Source: Synechococcus sp. MVIR-18-1 (lineage in GTDB: Bacteria > Cyanobacteriota > Cyanobacteriia > PCC-6307 > Cyanobiaceae). From it: 64,000 nucleotides of DNA. Both the position numbers and the translations under genes were made by a program. The stretch covers positions 310,001 to 374,000 of the forward strand of contig NZ_CP047942.1 in assembly GCF_014279835.1 (NCBI RefSeq), written 5' to 3'. Below, piece after piece: positions 20,301 through 28,376 of this stretch (positions within the stretch are counted from its first letter, which is position 1; each line of letters begins with the position of its first letter). The notes below the pieces were generated by a model, which was not told the DNA's origin, made no database searches, and worked only from the letters and a program-made list of their open reading frames with translations.

Positions 20301-20308
20301 CCTCGTGA
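17303..20308 (+). CDS. Alpha-mannosidase, glycoside hydrolase family 38
   Basis: 1001 aa, full length for bacterial GH38. The zinc-binding motif is in [17 protein letters not shown] (about residue 216), the probable Asp nucleophile in [12 protein letters not shown], and the later zinc histidine in [18 protein letters not shown]. The C-terminal half is the beta-sandwich domain. No signal peptide is seen, so the enzyme is probably cytosolic, acting on mannosides released from glycoconjugates or storage glycans. It sits between psbI and psbN-psbH, and its 3' end overlaps psbN by 13 bases. The natural substrate cannot be told from sequence. Confidence 0.9.
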   Translation: MEKPLQAPGSEWIETFRCRSRVDLHPGWWRRGDQERRPVLAEPWGRHHRPDWAERGLLIWPRGGNWLHLEQTLVCPKSWTQASASCERLVLSWWADAVRLRVDGVLVHEGDLFDTRCRWLLPEDWRRGEGLRIQLELRSPCHDDGALIQSALVQEPLIAHCDPDRALLPEALELSLARGESLPDAVLSCDPMASEAIALVDRHLVACPKPVGAVHWLGHAHLDLAWLWPVADTWQAAERTFCSALDLMERYPELHFAHSTPALYAWVERHRPALHARIQQASREGRWEPINGPWVETDCVLVSTASLSRQFSLGQEDSQRRFPEWRHDLAWLPDSFGFAAGLPAVAAANGVRWFCTHKLAWNATNRFPHRLFRWRSRGGAEVLALMLPGIGTDGDPVAIATEQRDFQSATGVEQAIWLPGVGDHGGGPTAEMLEQLRLWDGQPQAVTQQPGTLRAYLDHLEPWCSTLPVWRDELYLELHRGCATSRPDQKRHNRSLERLLREAELAAALLGPRAKALMPSHEQASDWRPLLFQQFHDILPGTSIPEVFEQAEPIWRDARRRAARGRDQLLGHLFSSHQDGLVSDPHRSHWTWCGLQPLAHWSPLLRLPQGHWSSAGQLLPEQAAPSGGVWVQLPCCEGVCALPLQRSHAPLGSALPVRHPVSVEVLSSGVWRLSNGVVSADVSAHGLIQLHDANGVPQLSEPMRLLRFSDRGEFWDAWDLAADYRQHPLPMAENWSAEFVESGPLTARIVLRTVAGLSKVRLDLLLQADSPWIEAQLSVYWQQTHELLRLELPLKSPAVRWAADTSGGVIERPAQAFTPFEQERWEVPVISWLAAEAEAPGGGLAVLLDGPQGVDASANHLGVSLLRGPTWPDPSADHGWHRHRLAFMPAMLGWNRSGVAQAAIRFREPGWMGPVALDQRWQGLPALPIGLVPISIRSAQGDGQSDKAVQIELLNPGPARQRWCPGSDWRLSCAKSSDRKTVWEVHPGELTTLLLENVQSS

Positions 20309-20436
20309 TCATCAAATGGGTCGTCGAGATTTTTAGATGGAGGACCAAAGGCTGTGTAGACCCCCAATCCTGTTAACCCGAGCAGGGCTGCCAGCACGGC
20401 AATCGCCACTGACATAGCCGGGGACGAACTTTCCAT
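20296..20436 (-). CDS. psbN: PsbN, photosystem II assembly factor
   Basis: 46 aa, ATG at 20436, TGA at 20296-20298. One N-terminal membrane helix ([20 protein letters not shown]) and a conserved soluble tail [17 protein letters not shown]. PsbN is needed for PSII assembly/repair but is not a final subunit. As in other cyanobacteria and plastids it lies opposite to, and just upstream of, psbH. It overlaps the end of the GH38 gene by 13 bases. Confidence 0.95.
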
Positions 20437-20522
20437 CACAACTCTCCACAGGATCGACGCCTTTACGGGTCGGAGCCCCTACAGTATCGAGACTTAATTC
20501 CACCCGAGACTTCAGCGCTGCC

Positions 20523-20729
20523 ATGGCTCAACGCACCCGTCTGGGCGATTTGCTCCGCCCCCTGAATTCGGAATACGGCAAGGTTGTTCCTGGCTGGGGA
20601 ACAACACCAGTGATGGGCATTTTCATGGCCCTGTTCCTTGTGTTTCTGTTGATCATTCTTCAGCTGTACAACAAGTCACTGATCCTTGAAGGCATCAATG
20701 TCAACTGGAATGGCTTGGGTCTGGGCTGA
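20523..20729 (+). CDS. psbH: Photosystem II protein H
   Basis: 68 aa. The N-terminus [19 protein letters not shown], the motif [13 protein letters not shown] and one membrane helix ([16 protein letters not shown]) identify PsbH, a PSII subunit near CP47. It is divergent from psbN, and tatA follows after 9 bases, so psbH, tatA, pth and DUF3146 probably share a transcript. Confidence 0.97.
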
Positions 20730-20738
20730 CATCAGGTC

Positions 20739-21017
20739 ATGAATGTTTTCGGCATTGGTCTGCCAGAGATGGCCGTCATCGCGGCGGTCGCTCTCTTGGT
20801 GTTTGGGCCTAAAAGGCTTCCTGAGTTCGGCCGTACCCTCGGGAAAACACTCAAAGGGTTTCAGTCGGCCTCAAAGGAGTTCGAACGTGAAATCAATAAG
20901 GCCATGGCTGACCCCGAACCCGAAGGGGATCAGGCCAAGGCTCTAGAAGCACCAGCTGAGACTGTTGTAACTCCAGTGGTTTCTCCAAAATCAGAGCCAA
21001 CATCCCCCTCCGATTGA
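20739..21017 (+). CDS. tatA: Twin-arginine translocase subunit TatA/E
   Basis: 92 aa. An N-terminal helix (GLPEMAVIAAVALLVFGPK) is followed by the hinge and amphipathic helix LPEFGRTLGKTLKGFQSASK, the standard TatA plan, then an acidic tail. It forms the protein-conducting part of the Tat system at the plasma and thylakoid membranes. It is packed between psbH and pth, 4 bases before pth. Confidence 0.93.
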   Translation: MNVFGIGLPEMAVIAAVALLVFGPKRLPEFGRTLGKTLKGFQSASKEFEREINKAMADPEPEGDQAKALEAPAETVVTPVVSPKSEPTSPSD

Positions 21018-21021
21018 GTCG

Positions 21022-21645
21022 ATGAATCGCGGTGATCTCCGCTTAGTGGTGGGGTTGGGGAACCCGGGCAATCGCTATGCCAACACACGACATAACGTTG
21101 GCTTTATGGCCTTAGAACGCCTGGCTTCTCGGGAGGGCGGAGGCTTTCGTTCTATGCCCAAGCTCCAAGGTCAGCTTGCTGATCTGGGTGTGGGGGACAA
21201 GAGATTGCGGTTGTTGATGCCCCAAACGTTCATGAACGACAGCGGGCGCTCGATTCGGGCAGCATTGGATTGGTTTGGGTTTGAGCTGCATCAGCTCTTG
21301 GTCCTCGTTGATGACATGGATCTGCCGCTTGGCCGTTTGCGTTTGCGGGCCCGTGGCTCTGCTGGTGGCCATAACGGTCTTAAAAGCACCATTCAGCATC
21401 TCGGTACGCAGGATTTCGCGCGCCTGCGGATTGGAATCGGTGCACCCGGACAAAATCCCAGTGAGCGCAAGGCACGAACGGTGTCGCACGTGCTCGGAAG
21501 TTTCAGTCGTGACGAAGAGCCCCTGCTCGACAAGGTTCTGTTGGAGGTCGTGGATGGTTTGGAAAGGATTCAGCGGCAGGGTCTCGATCTTGCAGGGAAT
21601 CACATCAATGGGCTTCAGCTGGCTCCCACCAACACCGAGGCGTGA
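21022..21645 (+). CDS. pth: Peptidyl-tRNA hydrolase
   Basis: 207 aa. Cleaves peptidyl-tRNA released from stalled ribosomes. Active-site signatures are VVGLGNPGNRYANTRHNVGF (catalytic His), LVLVDDMDLPLGRLRLR and SAGGHNGLKSTIQHLG. Full-length for the bacterial family. Its TGA shares one base with the ATG of the DUF3146 gene. Confidence 0.96.
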   Translation: MNRGDLRLVVGLGNPGNRYANTRHNVGFMALERLASREGGGFRSMPKLQGQLADLGVGDKRLRLLMPQTFMNDSGRSIRAALDWFGFELHQLLVLVDDMDLPLGRLRLRARGSAGGHNGLKSTIQHLGTQDFARLRIGIGAPGQNPSERKARTVSHVLGSFSRDEEPLLDKVLLEVVDGLERIQRQGLDLAGNHINGLQLAPTNTEA

Positions 21646-21902
21646 TGGCAGCGCTACCCGTTACCACCGCCCATCTGCGGGTTCAACGCCAGAGTTTTGC
21701 GGATCAATGTTTGGAAGGAGACGTCCAGGCTGGAGGCTTCAATTGGCAGTTCAGCTGGTTTTTTGACCGTGGCGAACTGAGTGTGGAGCCCTCCCTGGGG
21801 CGAGCCTTGATTCAAGACGCGCTTCTTCGTTTTCTTGTGAAATCTGACTATGACCTTGAGCCGGGAGGGGATTACACCTTCACCGTGAGGGCGCGTTTTT
21901 GA
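21645..21902 (+). CDS. DUF3146 family protein
   Basis: 85 aa from the ATG at 21645, which overlaps the pth stop by one base (tgATG), implying translational coupling. The sequence LRVQRQSFADQCLEGDVQAG and FNWQFSWFFDRGELSVEP fits DUF3146, a cyanobacterial family of unknown role. The last 23 bases overlap the 3' end of the convergent YqgF-like gene. Confidence 0.8.
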   Translation: MAALPVTTAHLRVQRQSFADQCLEGDVQAGGFNWQFSWFFDRGELSVEPSLGRALIQDALLRFLVKSDYDLEPGGDYTFTVRARF

Positions 21903-22332
21903 GGGGATCGGGACCTGGCCATTGCAAAGACCGACCTAAATAATGTTCGAGGATGACGAGCGCGGCGATGGCGTCGAGATCGCCAGATGGGATGCGCAGG
22001 CCTAAAGGAAGCAAGCGTTTCCAGCCCCGTGCAGGCCACAACTGCCAGTAACGCGCCCTGGCTCGCAAGGTAGTCCCGGTTTCGTCCACGACGCGGACCT
22101 TCAGGCTTGCGGGAAGTTGGTGTTGCCAGATCGTGCTGCTGGTGCCGTCACCGATGACCAGCTCAGCAATCTGATCGTCCTCCCCCTGAGCATCCACCAT
22201 CCAGGATCGAAGCTGATCAAGCACCTCAGCGCTGGGTATCACCATGCCTTGAAGCACGGTGTTCGTGGCGATGTCTGCTAACAGCAGCCCACATTTACTT
22301 CGGCCGGGATCTAGCGCTATGACGCGTGTCAT
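21880..22332 (-). CDS. YqgF/RuvX-like RNase H-fold protein
   Basis: 150 aa. The N-terminal strand MTRVIALDPGRSKCGLLLAD fits the YqgF/RuvX RNase H-fold with its first catalytic Asp. Further acidic residues are in ELVIGDGTSS and LRIPSGDLDAIAALVI. It is more divergent than standard RuvX, and the canonical Tyr/Glu motifs are not obvious, so nuclease activity is only inferred. Its start overlaps the DUF3084 stop by 4 bases on the same strand. Confidence 0.75.
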   Translation of the reverse strand: MTRVIALDPGRSKCGLLLADIATNTVLQGMVIPSAEVLDQLRSWMVDAQGEDDQIAELVIGDGTSSTIWQHQLPASLKVRVVDETGTTLRARARYWQLWPARGWKRLLPLGLRIPSGDLDAIAALVILEHYLGRSLQWPGPDPLKNAPSR

Positions 22333-23459
22333 TGGCTAAGGCGCAACTGGATGGCGATCGGATCTGCCGTTTCGCTGCGTCGTAAAGCGACTGCTTCGAG
22401 CGCTGCGAGTCCTCCGTTGCGATCGATCAGTTCTTGGCCAAGCGCATTGATTTCATTGCCATCAAACTGCAACCCCTTGCTGAGCGAACCGCGTCGTTGC
22501 ACCTCGGCCAATGTGGAGGCAAGGAGAAGATTTAGTCGGTTGCGAACGGCTTCAGGGTTGCGTTCATTGCTCGCCAGGGTGGTGCGGGCCAAGACCTCTC
22601 CCTCCCTTGTCACGGTGACATTGGGAAGCACTTCAGGGAAGGCGTACACAACGGTTTCTCCGAGCAGCACATTGGCGGCTGAACGGATATTCACAACCCA
22701 GGTGCCAGGTTTGCGAATCGTTTGCTCCAAGCGCTGGATGTCAGGCCGCGGAACCAGCAAAATTTGCCTTTCCGCTGGTTGGCCAGGGAGCACTTGTTGA
22801 TAGGCCTGAAGATTGGCGTCACGCAATAACTGATCGATGACCGTTTTTGCTTGATCGGGACGTTCGAGCTTCAGGGTCACGGTGGCAAGTGGCTGACCGC
22901 TGCTAATGGCGACGTTTCCGCGCCGCAGCGCCAAGAGCGTGTCCTCTAGTTGATTGAGTTCTTTCTCTCCACTGCGAATTTGCGTGCGCACGGCCGAGAG
23001 TTCCTGCTCGGTGCGTTGGATCTCCACATCTTTCGCATTCACGTCTTGGCTCAATCGTTGCCGCTCGGCTTCCAAGGATCGGGTTTGTTCCTGGAGGGGC
23101 TTCAGGGTGCGACGCAGTTCTGCCGCTCGTTGTTGTGCCGTTGTGAGCTCCTTGCCGGCTTGCCTCTGAGCGCTTTTGCTTGTCTTGAGGTCGGCGCGAC
23201 TGCTCCGCAATTTGGCTTCGAGAGCATTGAGTTCAAACAGGCCCACCCTGAGCTGCCGACTCACTAACAGCAAGAGTCCAAGTGAAAGCGCACTAATCAG
23301 GCTGCCCGTTAAAACCGTGATCACCACGGCCGTGCGCTTGGGACGCAGTCCAAGCAAGCTCAGCCGAGCTTTCCCCACACGAGAACCAAGGCGGTCTCCC
23401 AGGGTTGAGAGCACGCCTCCAAGGACTAGCAGAGCAAGAAGTAGGAACCAGCCGGTCAC
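22329..23459 (-). CDS. DUF3084 protein, membrane-anchored coiled coil
   Basis: 376 aa. Two N-terminal membrane segments flank a basic stretch (SRVGKARLSLLGLRPKRTAV). A coiled coil of about 110 residues follows (for example SLEAERQRLSQDVNAKDVEI), then a soluble C-terminal domain. This matches DUF3084, a mainly cyanobacterial family of unknown function. It is 51 bases downstream of ntcA on the same strand and 4 bases overlapped with the YqgF-like gene, so all three could be cotranscribed. Confidence 0.85.
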   Translation of the reverse strand: MTGWFLLLALLVLGGVLSTLGDRLGSRVGKARLSLLGLRPKRTAVVITVLTGSLISALSLGLLLLVSRQLRVGLFELNALEAKLRSSRADLKTSKSAQRQAGKELTTAQQRAAELRRTLKPLQEQTRSLEAERQRLSQDVNAKDVEIQRTEQELSAVRTQIRSGEKELNQLEDTLLALRRGNVAISSGQPLATVTLKLERPDQAKTVIDQLLRDANLQAYQQVLPGQPAERQILLVPRPDIQRLEQTIRKPGTWVVNIRSAANVLLGETVVYAFPEVLPNVTVTREGEVLARTTLASNERNPEAVRNRLNLLLASTLAEVQRRGSLSKGLQFDGNEINALGQELIDRNGGLAALEAVALRRSETADPIAIQLRLSQ

Positions 23460-23510
23460 GGTGAACGAAGGATCAGAGTTCGGACGGGAGTTCCATCTTC
23501 ACCTGCATGG

Positions 23511-24245
23511 TCAGCTGAACCGTTTAGCGAGAGCGATTGGATCGAGAACAGTGATCTTTTTGCGATCGATATCCACCAGGCTCGATGACTTGAGATCACC
23601 CAGGAGACGCGTGATGGTAACGCGCGTGGAACCGATGGCTTCGGCGATGGCTTGGTGTGAGAGGCGTAGGTCAATGGTGATGCCCCGTTGACCAGGAACT
23701 CCAAAATCTCGACAGAGCACCAACAGAAAACTCACCAGCCGAGATGACATGTCTCGATGGGTGAGGGTTTCGATCATCGTTTCGGTCTGGAGAATCCTGC
23801 TGGATAGACCCTGCAGTAACAGCAAGCCCACACTGGTGTCAGCTTCGATGGCCTGCCTCACAGATGTGGCTGGAGCCGTGACCATTTCCACTCTTGTGAA
23901 AGCGATCGAGTGATAAAAACGATCGGAGCGGTGACCTGTCAGTAACGACAGAACGCCAAACAAACTGTTTTCTCGTAAGAGGGCAACCGTGATTTCTTCG
24001 CCAGATTCATAAACCCTGGAGAGGCGGACGGCTCCGCGACGAATCAGGTACACCTTTTCTGCAGGGTCACCGGGGAAAAAGATGGTTTTCCCACGTTCCA
24101 CCATTTCCGAGTTGGCACCATCGAGTCCCCGAATGACATCTTGAAGCGTGCGGCTGGAAGGAACCGCGGGACTTCCGAAGCTCGAGCCCGCCGGGCGCAT
24201 TGTTGGTGGTGCGTAGCGGCTGAAGCCGCGGCTGACCTCAGCCAT
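23511..24245 (-). CDS. ntcA: Global nitrogen regulator NtcA
   Basis: 244 aa, CRP/FNR superfamily. The cyclic-nucleotide-type sensor fold covers about residues 45-160 ([36 protein letters not shown]), where 2-oxoglutarate binds. The C-terminal helix-turn-helix is [20 protein letters not shown]. NtcA activates nitrogen-assimilation genes under nitrogen limitation. The N-terminal 25 residues are longer than in freshwater NtcA; a later in-frame start is possible. The promoter carries a candidate NtcA box, consistent with autoregulation. Confidence 0.97.
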   Translation of the reverse strand: MAEVSRGFSRYAPPTMRPAGSSFGSPAVPSSRTLQDVIRGLDGANSEMVERGKTIFFPGDPAEKVYLIRRGAVRLSRVYESGEEITVALLRENSLFGVLSLLTGHRSDRFYHSIAFTRVEMVTAPATSVRQAIEADTSVGLLLLQGLSSRILQTETMIETLTHRDMSSRLVSFLLVLCRDFGVPGQRGITIDLRLSHQAIAEAIGSTRVTITRLLGDLKSSSLVDIDRKKITVLDPIALAKRFS

Positions 24246-24266
24246 GGTCCCTACTCGTATGTCGGG

Positions 24267-24308
24267 ATGCTATGGATCAGCCCCTCCTGTTCATGTAGCA
24301 AGGAACAC
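24267..24308 (-). promoter_or_regulatory. Candidate NtcA-autoregulated promoter of ntcA
   Basis: On the minus strand GTGTTCCTTGCTAC (24295-24308) matches GTN10AC, and 22 bases downstream lies TAGCAT (24267-24272), a perfect TANNNT -10. This is the class II NtcA-activated layout. The -10 lies about 21 bases upstream of the ntcA ATG. Pattern seen; regulation inferred. Confidence 0.6.
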
Positions 24309-24322
24309 GAAACTCGGCATTT

Positions 24323-25048
24323 TCACCTACTGGAGAGAGCTAAATTCTGATCGTGCATGATCTGCTTGAGGCCAGGCTCGGCGAGGTCTAGTAGGTCATT
24401 GAGCTGCTGACGGCTAAAAGGAGCTCCTTCGGCAGTGCCCTGCAGTTCCAGCAAATGCCCTGCTCCGTTCATCACAACGTTGAGATCCACATCGGCTTGG
24501 CTGTCTTCGCTGTAGTCGAGATCGAGAAGGGGGCGTTTGTGAATCACCCCAACGGAGACGGCGGCCACTTGGGATTGGACGGGGTTGGTGTTGAGAATTC
24601 CTTGTTGAACCAGTCGCTCACAGGCGCGTTGAAGCGCGACCCAAGATCCGCTGATCGCAGCGGTGCGGGTGCCTGCATCCGCCTGAATCACATCGCAATC
24701 GATTCTCAACGTGTTCTCGCCGAGAGCTTCCATGTTGATCGCTGCGCGCAGGCTGCGGCCAATCAGGCGCTGAATCTCCTGGGTGCGTCCGCTCAATTTG
24801 AGCAGTTCTCTGTTTTGTCGCTCTGGAGTGGATCCAGGCAGAAGTCGGTATTCGGCGCTGAGCCACCCCTGGCCTTGATCTTTGCGCCAGCGAGGCACAC
24901 CTTCTTGATGGCAAACGCTGCAAAGAACAGCGGTGCGTCCGCTGTGGATGATCACTGAACTCAGGGCAAATCCCATGGGATCCCAGCTGATCGAAAAGGG
25001 GCGAAGCTCGCCCGGCTGACGTCCGTCATTGCGAGAGGTGTCGGTCAT
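24323..25048 (-). CDS. rph: Ribonuclease PH
   Basis: 241 aa. Phosphorolytic 3'-5' exoribonuclease that trims tRNA 3' ends. The N-terminal signature [19 protein letters not shown] and the segments [15 protein letters not shown] and [16 protein letters not shown] are typical, as is [20 protein letters not shown]. Full length. It lies upstream of ntcA on the same strand and is divergent from the CobO-like gene. Confidence 0.96.
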   Translation of the reverse strand: MTDTSRNDGRQPGELRPFSISWDPMGFALSSVIIHSGRTAVLCSVCHQEGVPRWRKDQGQGWLSAEYRLLPGSTPERQNRELLKLSGRTQEIQRLIGRSLRAAINMEALGENTLRIDCDVIQADAGTRTAAISGSWVALQRACERLVQQGILNTNPVQSQVAAVSVGVIHKRPLLDLDYSEDSQADVDLNVVMNGAGHLLELQGTAEGAPFSRQQLNDLLDLAEPGLKQIMHDQNLALSSR

Positions 25049-25182
25049 GAGCCCAGGGTGTGGAGGTTCTTTGAGCCTGCCAGTTGGCTCGGCACACCAT
25101 GGATGGTGTCAAAGCACTTGTGTCTTGCACTTTCACCGCTAGATTCATCCACATCCGGATTTGCCGGACATCGGCGAATGTG

Positions 25183-25791
25183 ATGACCGTCAGCCTCAGC
25201 CCTACCCATCATTCTCGTGAGTCGCGGACTGTTGACCACAGGACTCTTGAGCAAGCAGGGCTTCGAAGACTTCCCTCTGTAGAGGTTCGTCCACCCCTGC
25301 ATTTGGTGGCTCCAGAAGGTCAGCTTCAGGTGCATACCGCCTCATTTCGGGGGAGTTTTTCTGGTGTGCTGAGCCAGGCGCTGCGGACGGCAGGCCTGGG
25401 TAGCAATGTTTTGATCGCTCAGTTCCTCAAGGGTGGAGTGGGCCAAGGTCCCCAGAGCAGCCTCACCCTGTGCGATCGGCTCCGATGGTTGCGGCCTTCC
25501 GTGACGGAATGCCTTTCAGATCCTGCTGCTAGCCGCGATGACGAGGTCAAAGAGGCTGTTCAGTCGGTCTGGGAGATCTGCAAAACCCATCTTCTAGAGG
25601 GCACGTTGGACCAACTCGTGCTGGATGAGATTGGCTTGGCGATCGAGCTTGGCTATTTGAGCCATGAGGATGTTTTGTCGGTGTTAGAGCAAAGGCCATC
25701 AGCCATGGATGTGATCGTGACCGGGCCTGCGATCCCTGCAGAGATGATGGAGATGGCTGATCAAGTCACGGAATTGCGTCGAGGTTTCTAA
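25183..25791 (+). CDS. CobO/BtuR-family protein with degenerate P-loop
   Basis: 202 aa from the ATG at 25183; reading further upstream adds unconserved residues. The core matches ATP:corrinoid adenosyltransferases of the CobA/CobO type: LRTAGLGSNVLIAQFLKGG, then LDQLVLDEIGLAIELGYL and AMDVIVTGPAIPAEM. However, the usual N-terminal P-loop GNGKGKTT is replaced by SFRGSFSGVL (after VHTA), without the lysine and Thr expected to bind ATP. Adenosylation activity is therefore doubtful. The stop and the dcd ATG share one base (taATG), so the two are translationally coupled. Confidence 0.75.
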   Translation: MTVSLSPTHHSRESRTVDHRTLEQAGLRRLPSVEVRPPLHLVAPEGQLQVHTASFRGSFSGVLSQALRTAGLGSNVLIAQFLKGGVGQGPQSSLTLCDRLRWLRPSVTECLSDPAASRDDEVKEAVQSVWEICKTHLLEGTLDQLVLDEIGLAIELGYLSHEDVLSVLEQRPSAMDVIVTGPAIPAEMMEMADQVTELRRGF

Positions 25792-26384
25792 TGCTTAAAA
25801 ACGATCGCTGGATTACGGATCAGGCTGGGGCAGGCATGCTCGAGCCTTTTCAAAATGGCTTAGTGCGCCACTTGGATCCGGATCAACGCAAGAGTCCGGT
25901 TCTTAGTTTTGGCTGCTCGTCGTATGGCTACGACTTGAGGCTCTCGCCTAAGGAGTTTTTGATCTTTCGCCATGTCCCTGGCACGATCATGAATCCCAAG
26001 CGATTCAACCCTGACAACCTTGAATCCACGCCCATTCATCATGATGAGGATGGGGACTATTTCATCCTTCCAGCACATTCGTATGGCCTCGGTGTTGCCC
26101 TTGAAAAGATGCGGGTGCCGCCCAACATCACGGTTATTTGTCTTGGCAAGAGCACCTATGCCCGTTTAGGCATCATTGTGAATACCACTCCAGCAGAGGC
26201 TGGCTGGGAGGGACATCTCACCCTGGAATTTAGTAACAGTTCTGGAGCTGATTGTCGTATTTATGCCGATGAGGGGATCTGCCAGTTGTTGTTTTTTGAA
26301 GGTGATCCTTGTGAGACCACCTACAGCGACCGACAAGGTAAATATCAGCATCAGCCAGAGCGAGTGACGCTAGCCAAGGTCTGA
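25791..26384 (+). CDS. dcd: dCTP deaminase
   Basis: 197 aa. Converts dCTP to dUTP, the source of dUMP for thymidylate synthesis. Signatures are LSFGCSSYGYDLRLSPKEF, SLE-type segment YGLGVALEKMRVPPNITVI, and the catalytic region NTTPAEAGWEGHLTLEFSNS. The length fits the trimeric family. It starts on the last base of the CobO-like gene and faces thyX, which uses the product pathway, across a 46-base gap. Confidence 0.93.
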   Translation: MLKNDRWITDQAGAGMLEPFQNGLVRHLDPDQRKSPVLSFGCSSYGYDLRLSPKEFLIFRHVPGTIMNPKRFNPDNLESTPIHHDEDGDYFILPAHSYGLGVALEKMRVPPNITVICLGKSTYARLGIIVNTTPAEAGWEGHLTLEFSNSSGADCRIYADEGICQLLFFEGDPCETTYSDRQGKYQHQPERVTLAKV

Positions 26385-26414
26385 ACGTCAGCGCATGATT
26401 GCTTCCTGAAAAGT

Positions 26415-26439
26415 GCTTCCTAAGTATTCATTAGGGAGC
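26415..26439. terminator. Possible bidirectional hairpin between dcd and thyX
   Basis: GCTTCCTAA (26415-26423) pairs with TTAGGGAGC (26431-26439) with one G-T wobble around a 7-base loop. It spans the thyX stop codon between convergent genes. No clear T run follows on either strand, so its role as a terminator is tentative. Confidence 0.35.
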
Positions 26440-27183
26440 GAGCCGGGCCTTATGCAGTCTTGTTTTTTCGTACCAGCCTGCAAATTCTGGAGTCCAAGCC
26501 TTGAGATGGGGCCACATCAGATCGCAGAGCTCGCGGATTTCTTGCTGAGCATCGAGCTTGGCGCGTAGATCCATGAAATGCAGGAAGGCTCTGAGCGTGA
26601 AGCTCACCACAAAATGTTGCCTGTAATCGAAGGGGAGAATGCCGCGGGCATGTTCTTCTGCAAAGCCGGCCTGAAGCAATTCCTGATACCGATCGGCGCT
26701 GATTTTGCAGTGGTTTAGATCTTTTTGGCGTTCAGCCTCGCTGTAGAGGTATTTCTTGCCCTTGCGGTCGCTGTACTCACCAACGGGACGCAGATAAAAC
26801 ACCTCTTCGAGATCGAGTTTTCCCTGTGCCGCCCGACAGATGCGCTCGCCTGTGTAGCGCATGGATTGCACATCAAAACTGACGCCCACCCGGTGCGTCC
26901 GTGCCTGTTGCATCACGGAATGCGGAAACCAGCCCACGTTCAACACAATCTGGGCATGCTCCATGGGTCCGTAATGTCCCCGTTCTCCGGCTAGGAGGCG
27001 TTTGACGCAGATTTCGCCTGCTTTGGTTTCATCTGGCCATTGCTCGCGGTCGGCCGCGACGAAGCCCTCGCTGTAGTCCTGGTGCATTCCCACATACACG
27101 CACTGTTGCGGATTCGGGGTTGCGGCGATCAGGTCAACTCGAAAACGAGAGTCCATTGGTGTCGTCTGCGCTGAACTGTTCAT
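26431..27183 (-). CDS. thyX: FAD-dependent thymidylate synthase
   Basis: 250 aa from the ATG at 27183, 7 bases after the upstream thioredoxin gene's stop; an ATG at 27156 is an alternative. ThyX makes dTMP from dUMP with FADH2 and methylene-THF. The ThyX signature is seen in ARTHRVGVSFDVQSMRYTGE, and the C-terminal part has HFVVSFTLRAFLHFMDLR. Reading upstream of 27183 would run through the thioredoxin gene. The neighbouring convergent dcd supplies dUTP for the same pathway. Confidence 0.95.
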   Translation of the reverse strand: MNSSAQTTPMDSRFRVDLIAATPNPQQCVYVGMHQDYSEGFVAADREQWPDETKAGEICVKRLLAGERGHYGPMEHAQIVLNVGWFPHSVMQQARTHRVGVSFDVQSMRYTGERICRAAQGKLDLEEVFYLRPVGEYSDRKGKKYLYSEAERQKDLNHCKISADRYQELLQAGFAEEHARGILPFDYRQHFVVSFTLRAFLHFMDLRAKLDAQQEIRELCDLMWPHLKAWTPEFAGWYEKTRLHKARLAP

Positions 27184-27190
27184 GCTTTGT

Positions 27191-27736
27191 CTAGCTGTGG
27201 CTGCGGGGCCCTGGGCTTGAAACTGTCTCGGCAGGGGGCACGCTGCTGGTGGAACCAACGCCCGCAAGCTGAGGTAAAGGCGCATTGTCAATCAATGCAA
27301 CCGCTAGTGATTCCAACTCGTCAGCTGTTCTCGCTCCAAGCGAACGGCCGCGCATCACGCCGTCGGCTGAAAATAAATTGAGCTGTGGAATCCCTGTGAC
27401 GTCGTATTGATCGGTCAAATCCAGCCAGCGTGGGTTGTCGATATTCACCAAAACAACGTCGAGTTGATCGGCGTGATTCTGTTCCGTTTGAAGCATCGCG
27501 GGTGCCATGGCTTGGCAGGCCTCACACCAATCGGCGTAAAACTCCAGCACGGTGGGCCGGGAGTTGGTGAGGGCCACCTCAGGATCCAGGGATTGTCTGG
27601 CCAGCTGATCGAGAGGCGCTTCCTGATTGAGACCATTGCGCAGCAAAAATAATCCAGCAGCAAGGACCAGTGCAGTGATCAGAAGCAACCCCTTTTGCAA
27701 GGGGGTCAGGGTGGCGGGGGCGGAACTGCCGGTCAT
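27191..27736 (-). CDS. txlA: Membrane-anchored thioredoxin-like protein, TxlA/HCF164 type
   Basis: 181 aa. One N-terminal membrane helix (GLLLITALVLAAGLFLL), then a thioredoxin fold with active site FYADWCEACQAMAP and the cis-proline region VTGIPQLNLFSADG. TxlA/HCF164 proteins are thylakoid-anchored with the thioredoxin domain probably in the lumen, passing reductant to cytochrome b6f or c-type cytochrome assembly. The gene lies 7 bases upstream of thyX on the same strand. Confidence 0.88.
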   Translation of the reverse strand: MTGSSAPATLTPLQKGLLLITALVLAAGLFLLRNGLNQEAPLDQLARQSLDPEVALTNSRPTVLEFYADWCEACQAMAPAMLQTEQNHADQLDVVLVNIDNPRWLDLTDQYDVTGIPQLNLFSADGVMRGRSLGARTADELESLAVALIDNAPLPQLAGVGSTSSVPPAETVSSPGPRSHS

Positions 27737-27878
27737 CCCGGGAAGACTTGATTGGTTTCACTTTGGCAGGCTGATGCGTGTGTTGTTGCTAGCGTTTAAA
27801 AGCCAATTCTGTTGTTGGGATCTGCTGTCTCGCTGATGTCATCAGTGATTTCATCGGTCGACCGTTGGCTGCTTGCTG

Positions 27879-28376
27879 ATGTCTTTTTTTCGTTTTTTGG
27901 TCCTACCGCTGCGGGCCCCCCTGCTGCTTTTGCTCTTTGCTGTTGCTGTTTTCCTTGGCCACCATTGGTCGATTGAGAGCGAGTACTTAATTGCTCTGCA
28001 GAACGTGTCGCCCCGCTTGTTCTGGACGGTAGAGATCGTTCAATCGCTGGTGATCGTGCTCTTCTGCACGATGCCTGATCTTTTGCTTCGCCAACTGTCG
28101 TTATTGATGGCCTCCAGTCGGGTGCTCAGCCTGATTTCGACCCTGCTGCTGGTGATCGTGGTGGGGCTTTATGTGCTCAGTTTGAGCTTGCTGTCAGATG
28201 TGCTGATCTTGGCTTCTGCCACCTTGCTGGCCCGTTTGGACCTCACCCGGATCAAGGTGATGCCTCCGCCTCAGGTCATGGCCTTGGGCTTGGGGGCGCT
28301 GGTGCTTGTGGGCATCTGGTTGGGGCAGGATCTACCGAACCCCTTGGCTTCCGCTGTCGCAGCGGTCGCGTCCTGA
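27879..28376 (+). CDS. Membrane protein of unknown function (165 aa)
   Basis: Not recognised. From the ATG at 27879 the protein has about four hydrophobic segments (for example LPLRAPLLLLLFAVAVFLG and SLISTLLLVIVVGLYVLSL) and short polar loops, with no enzyme motif. A fifth hydrophobic stretch near the C-terminus (VMALGLGALVLVGIWLG) may also span the membrane. Its last 45 bases overlap the 3' end of the convergent lytic transglycosylase gene. The length and hydrophobic pattern argue that it is real. Confidence 0.65.
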   Translation: MSFFRFLVLPLRAPLLLLLFAVAVFLGHHWSIESEYLIALQNVSPRLFWTVEIVQSLVIVLFCTMPDLLLRQLSLLMASSRVLSLISTLLLVIVVGLYVLSLSLLSDVLILASATLLARLDLTRIKVMPPPQVMALGLGALVLVGIWLGQDLPNPLASAVAAVAS

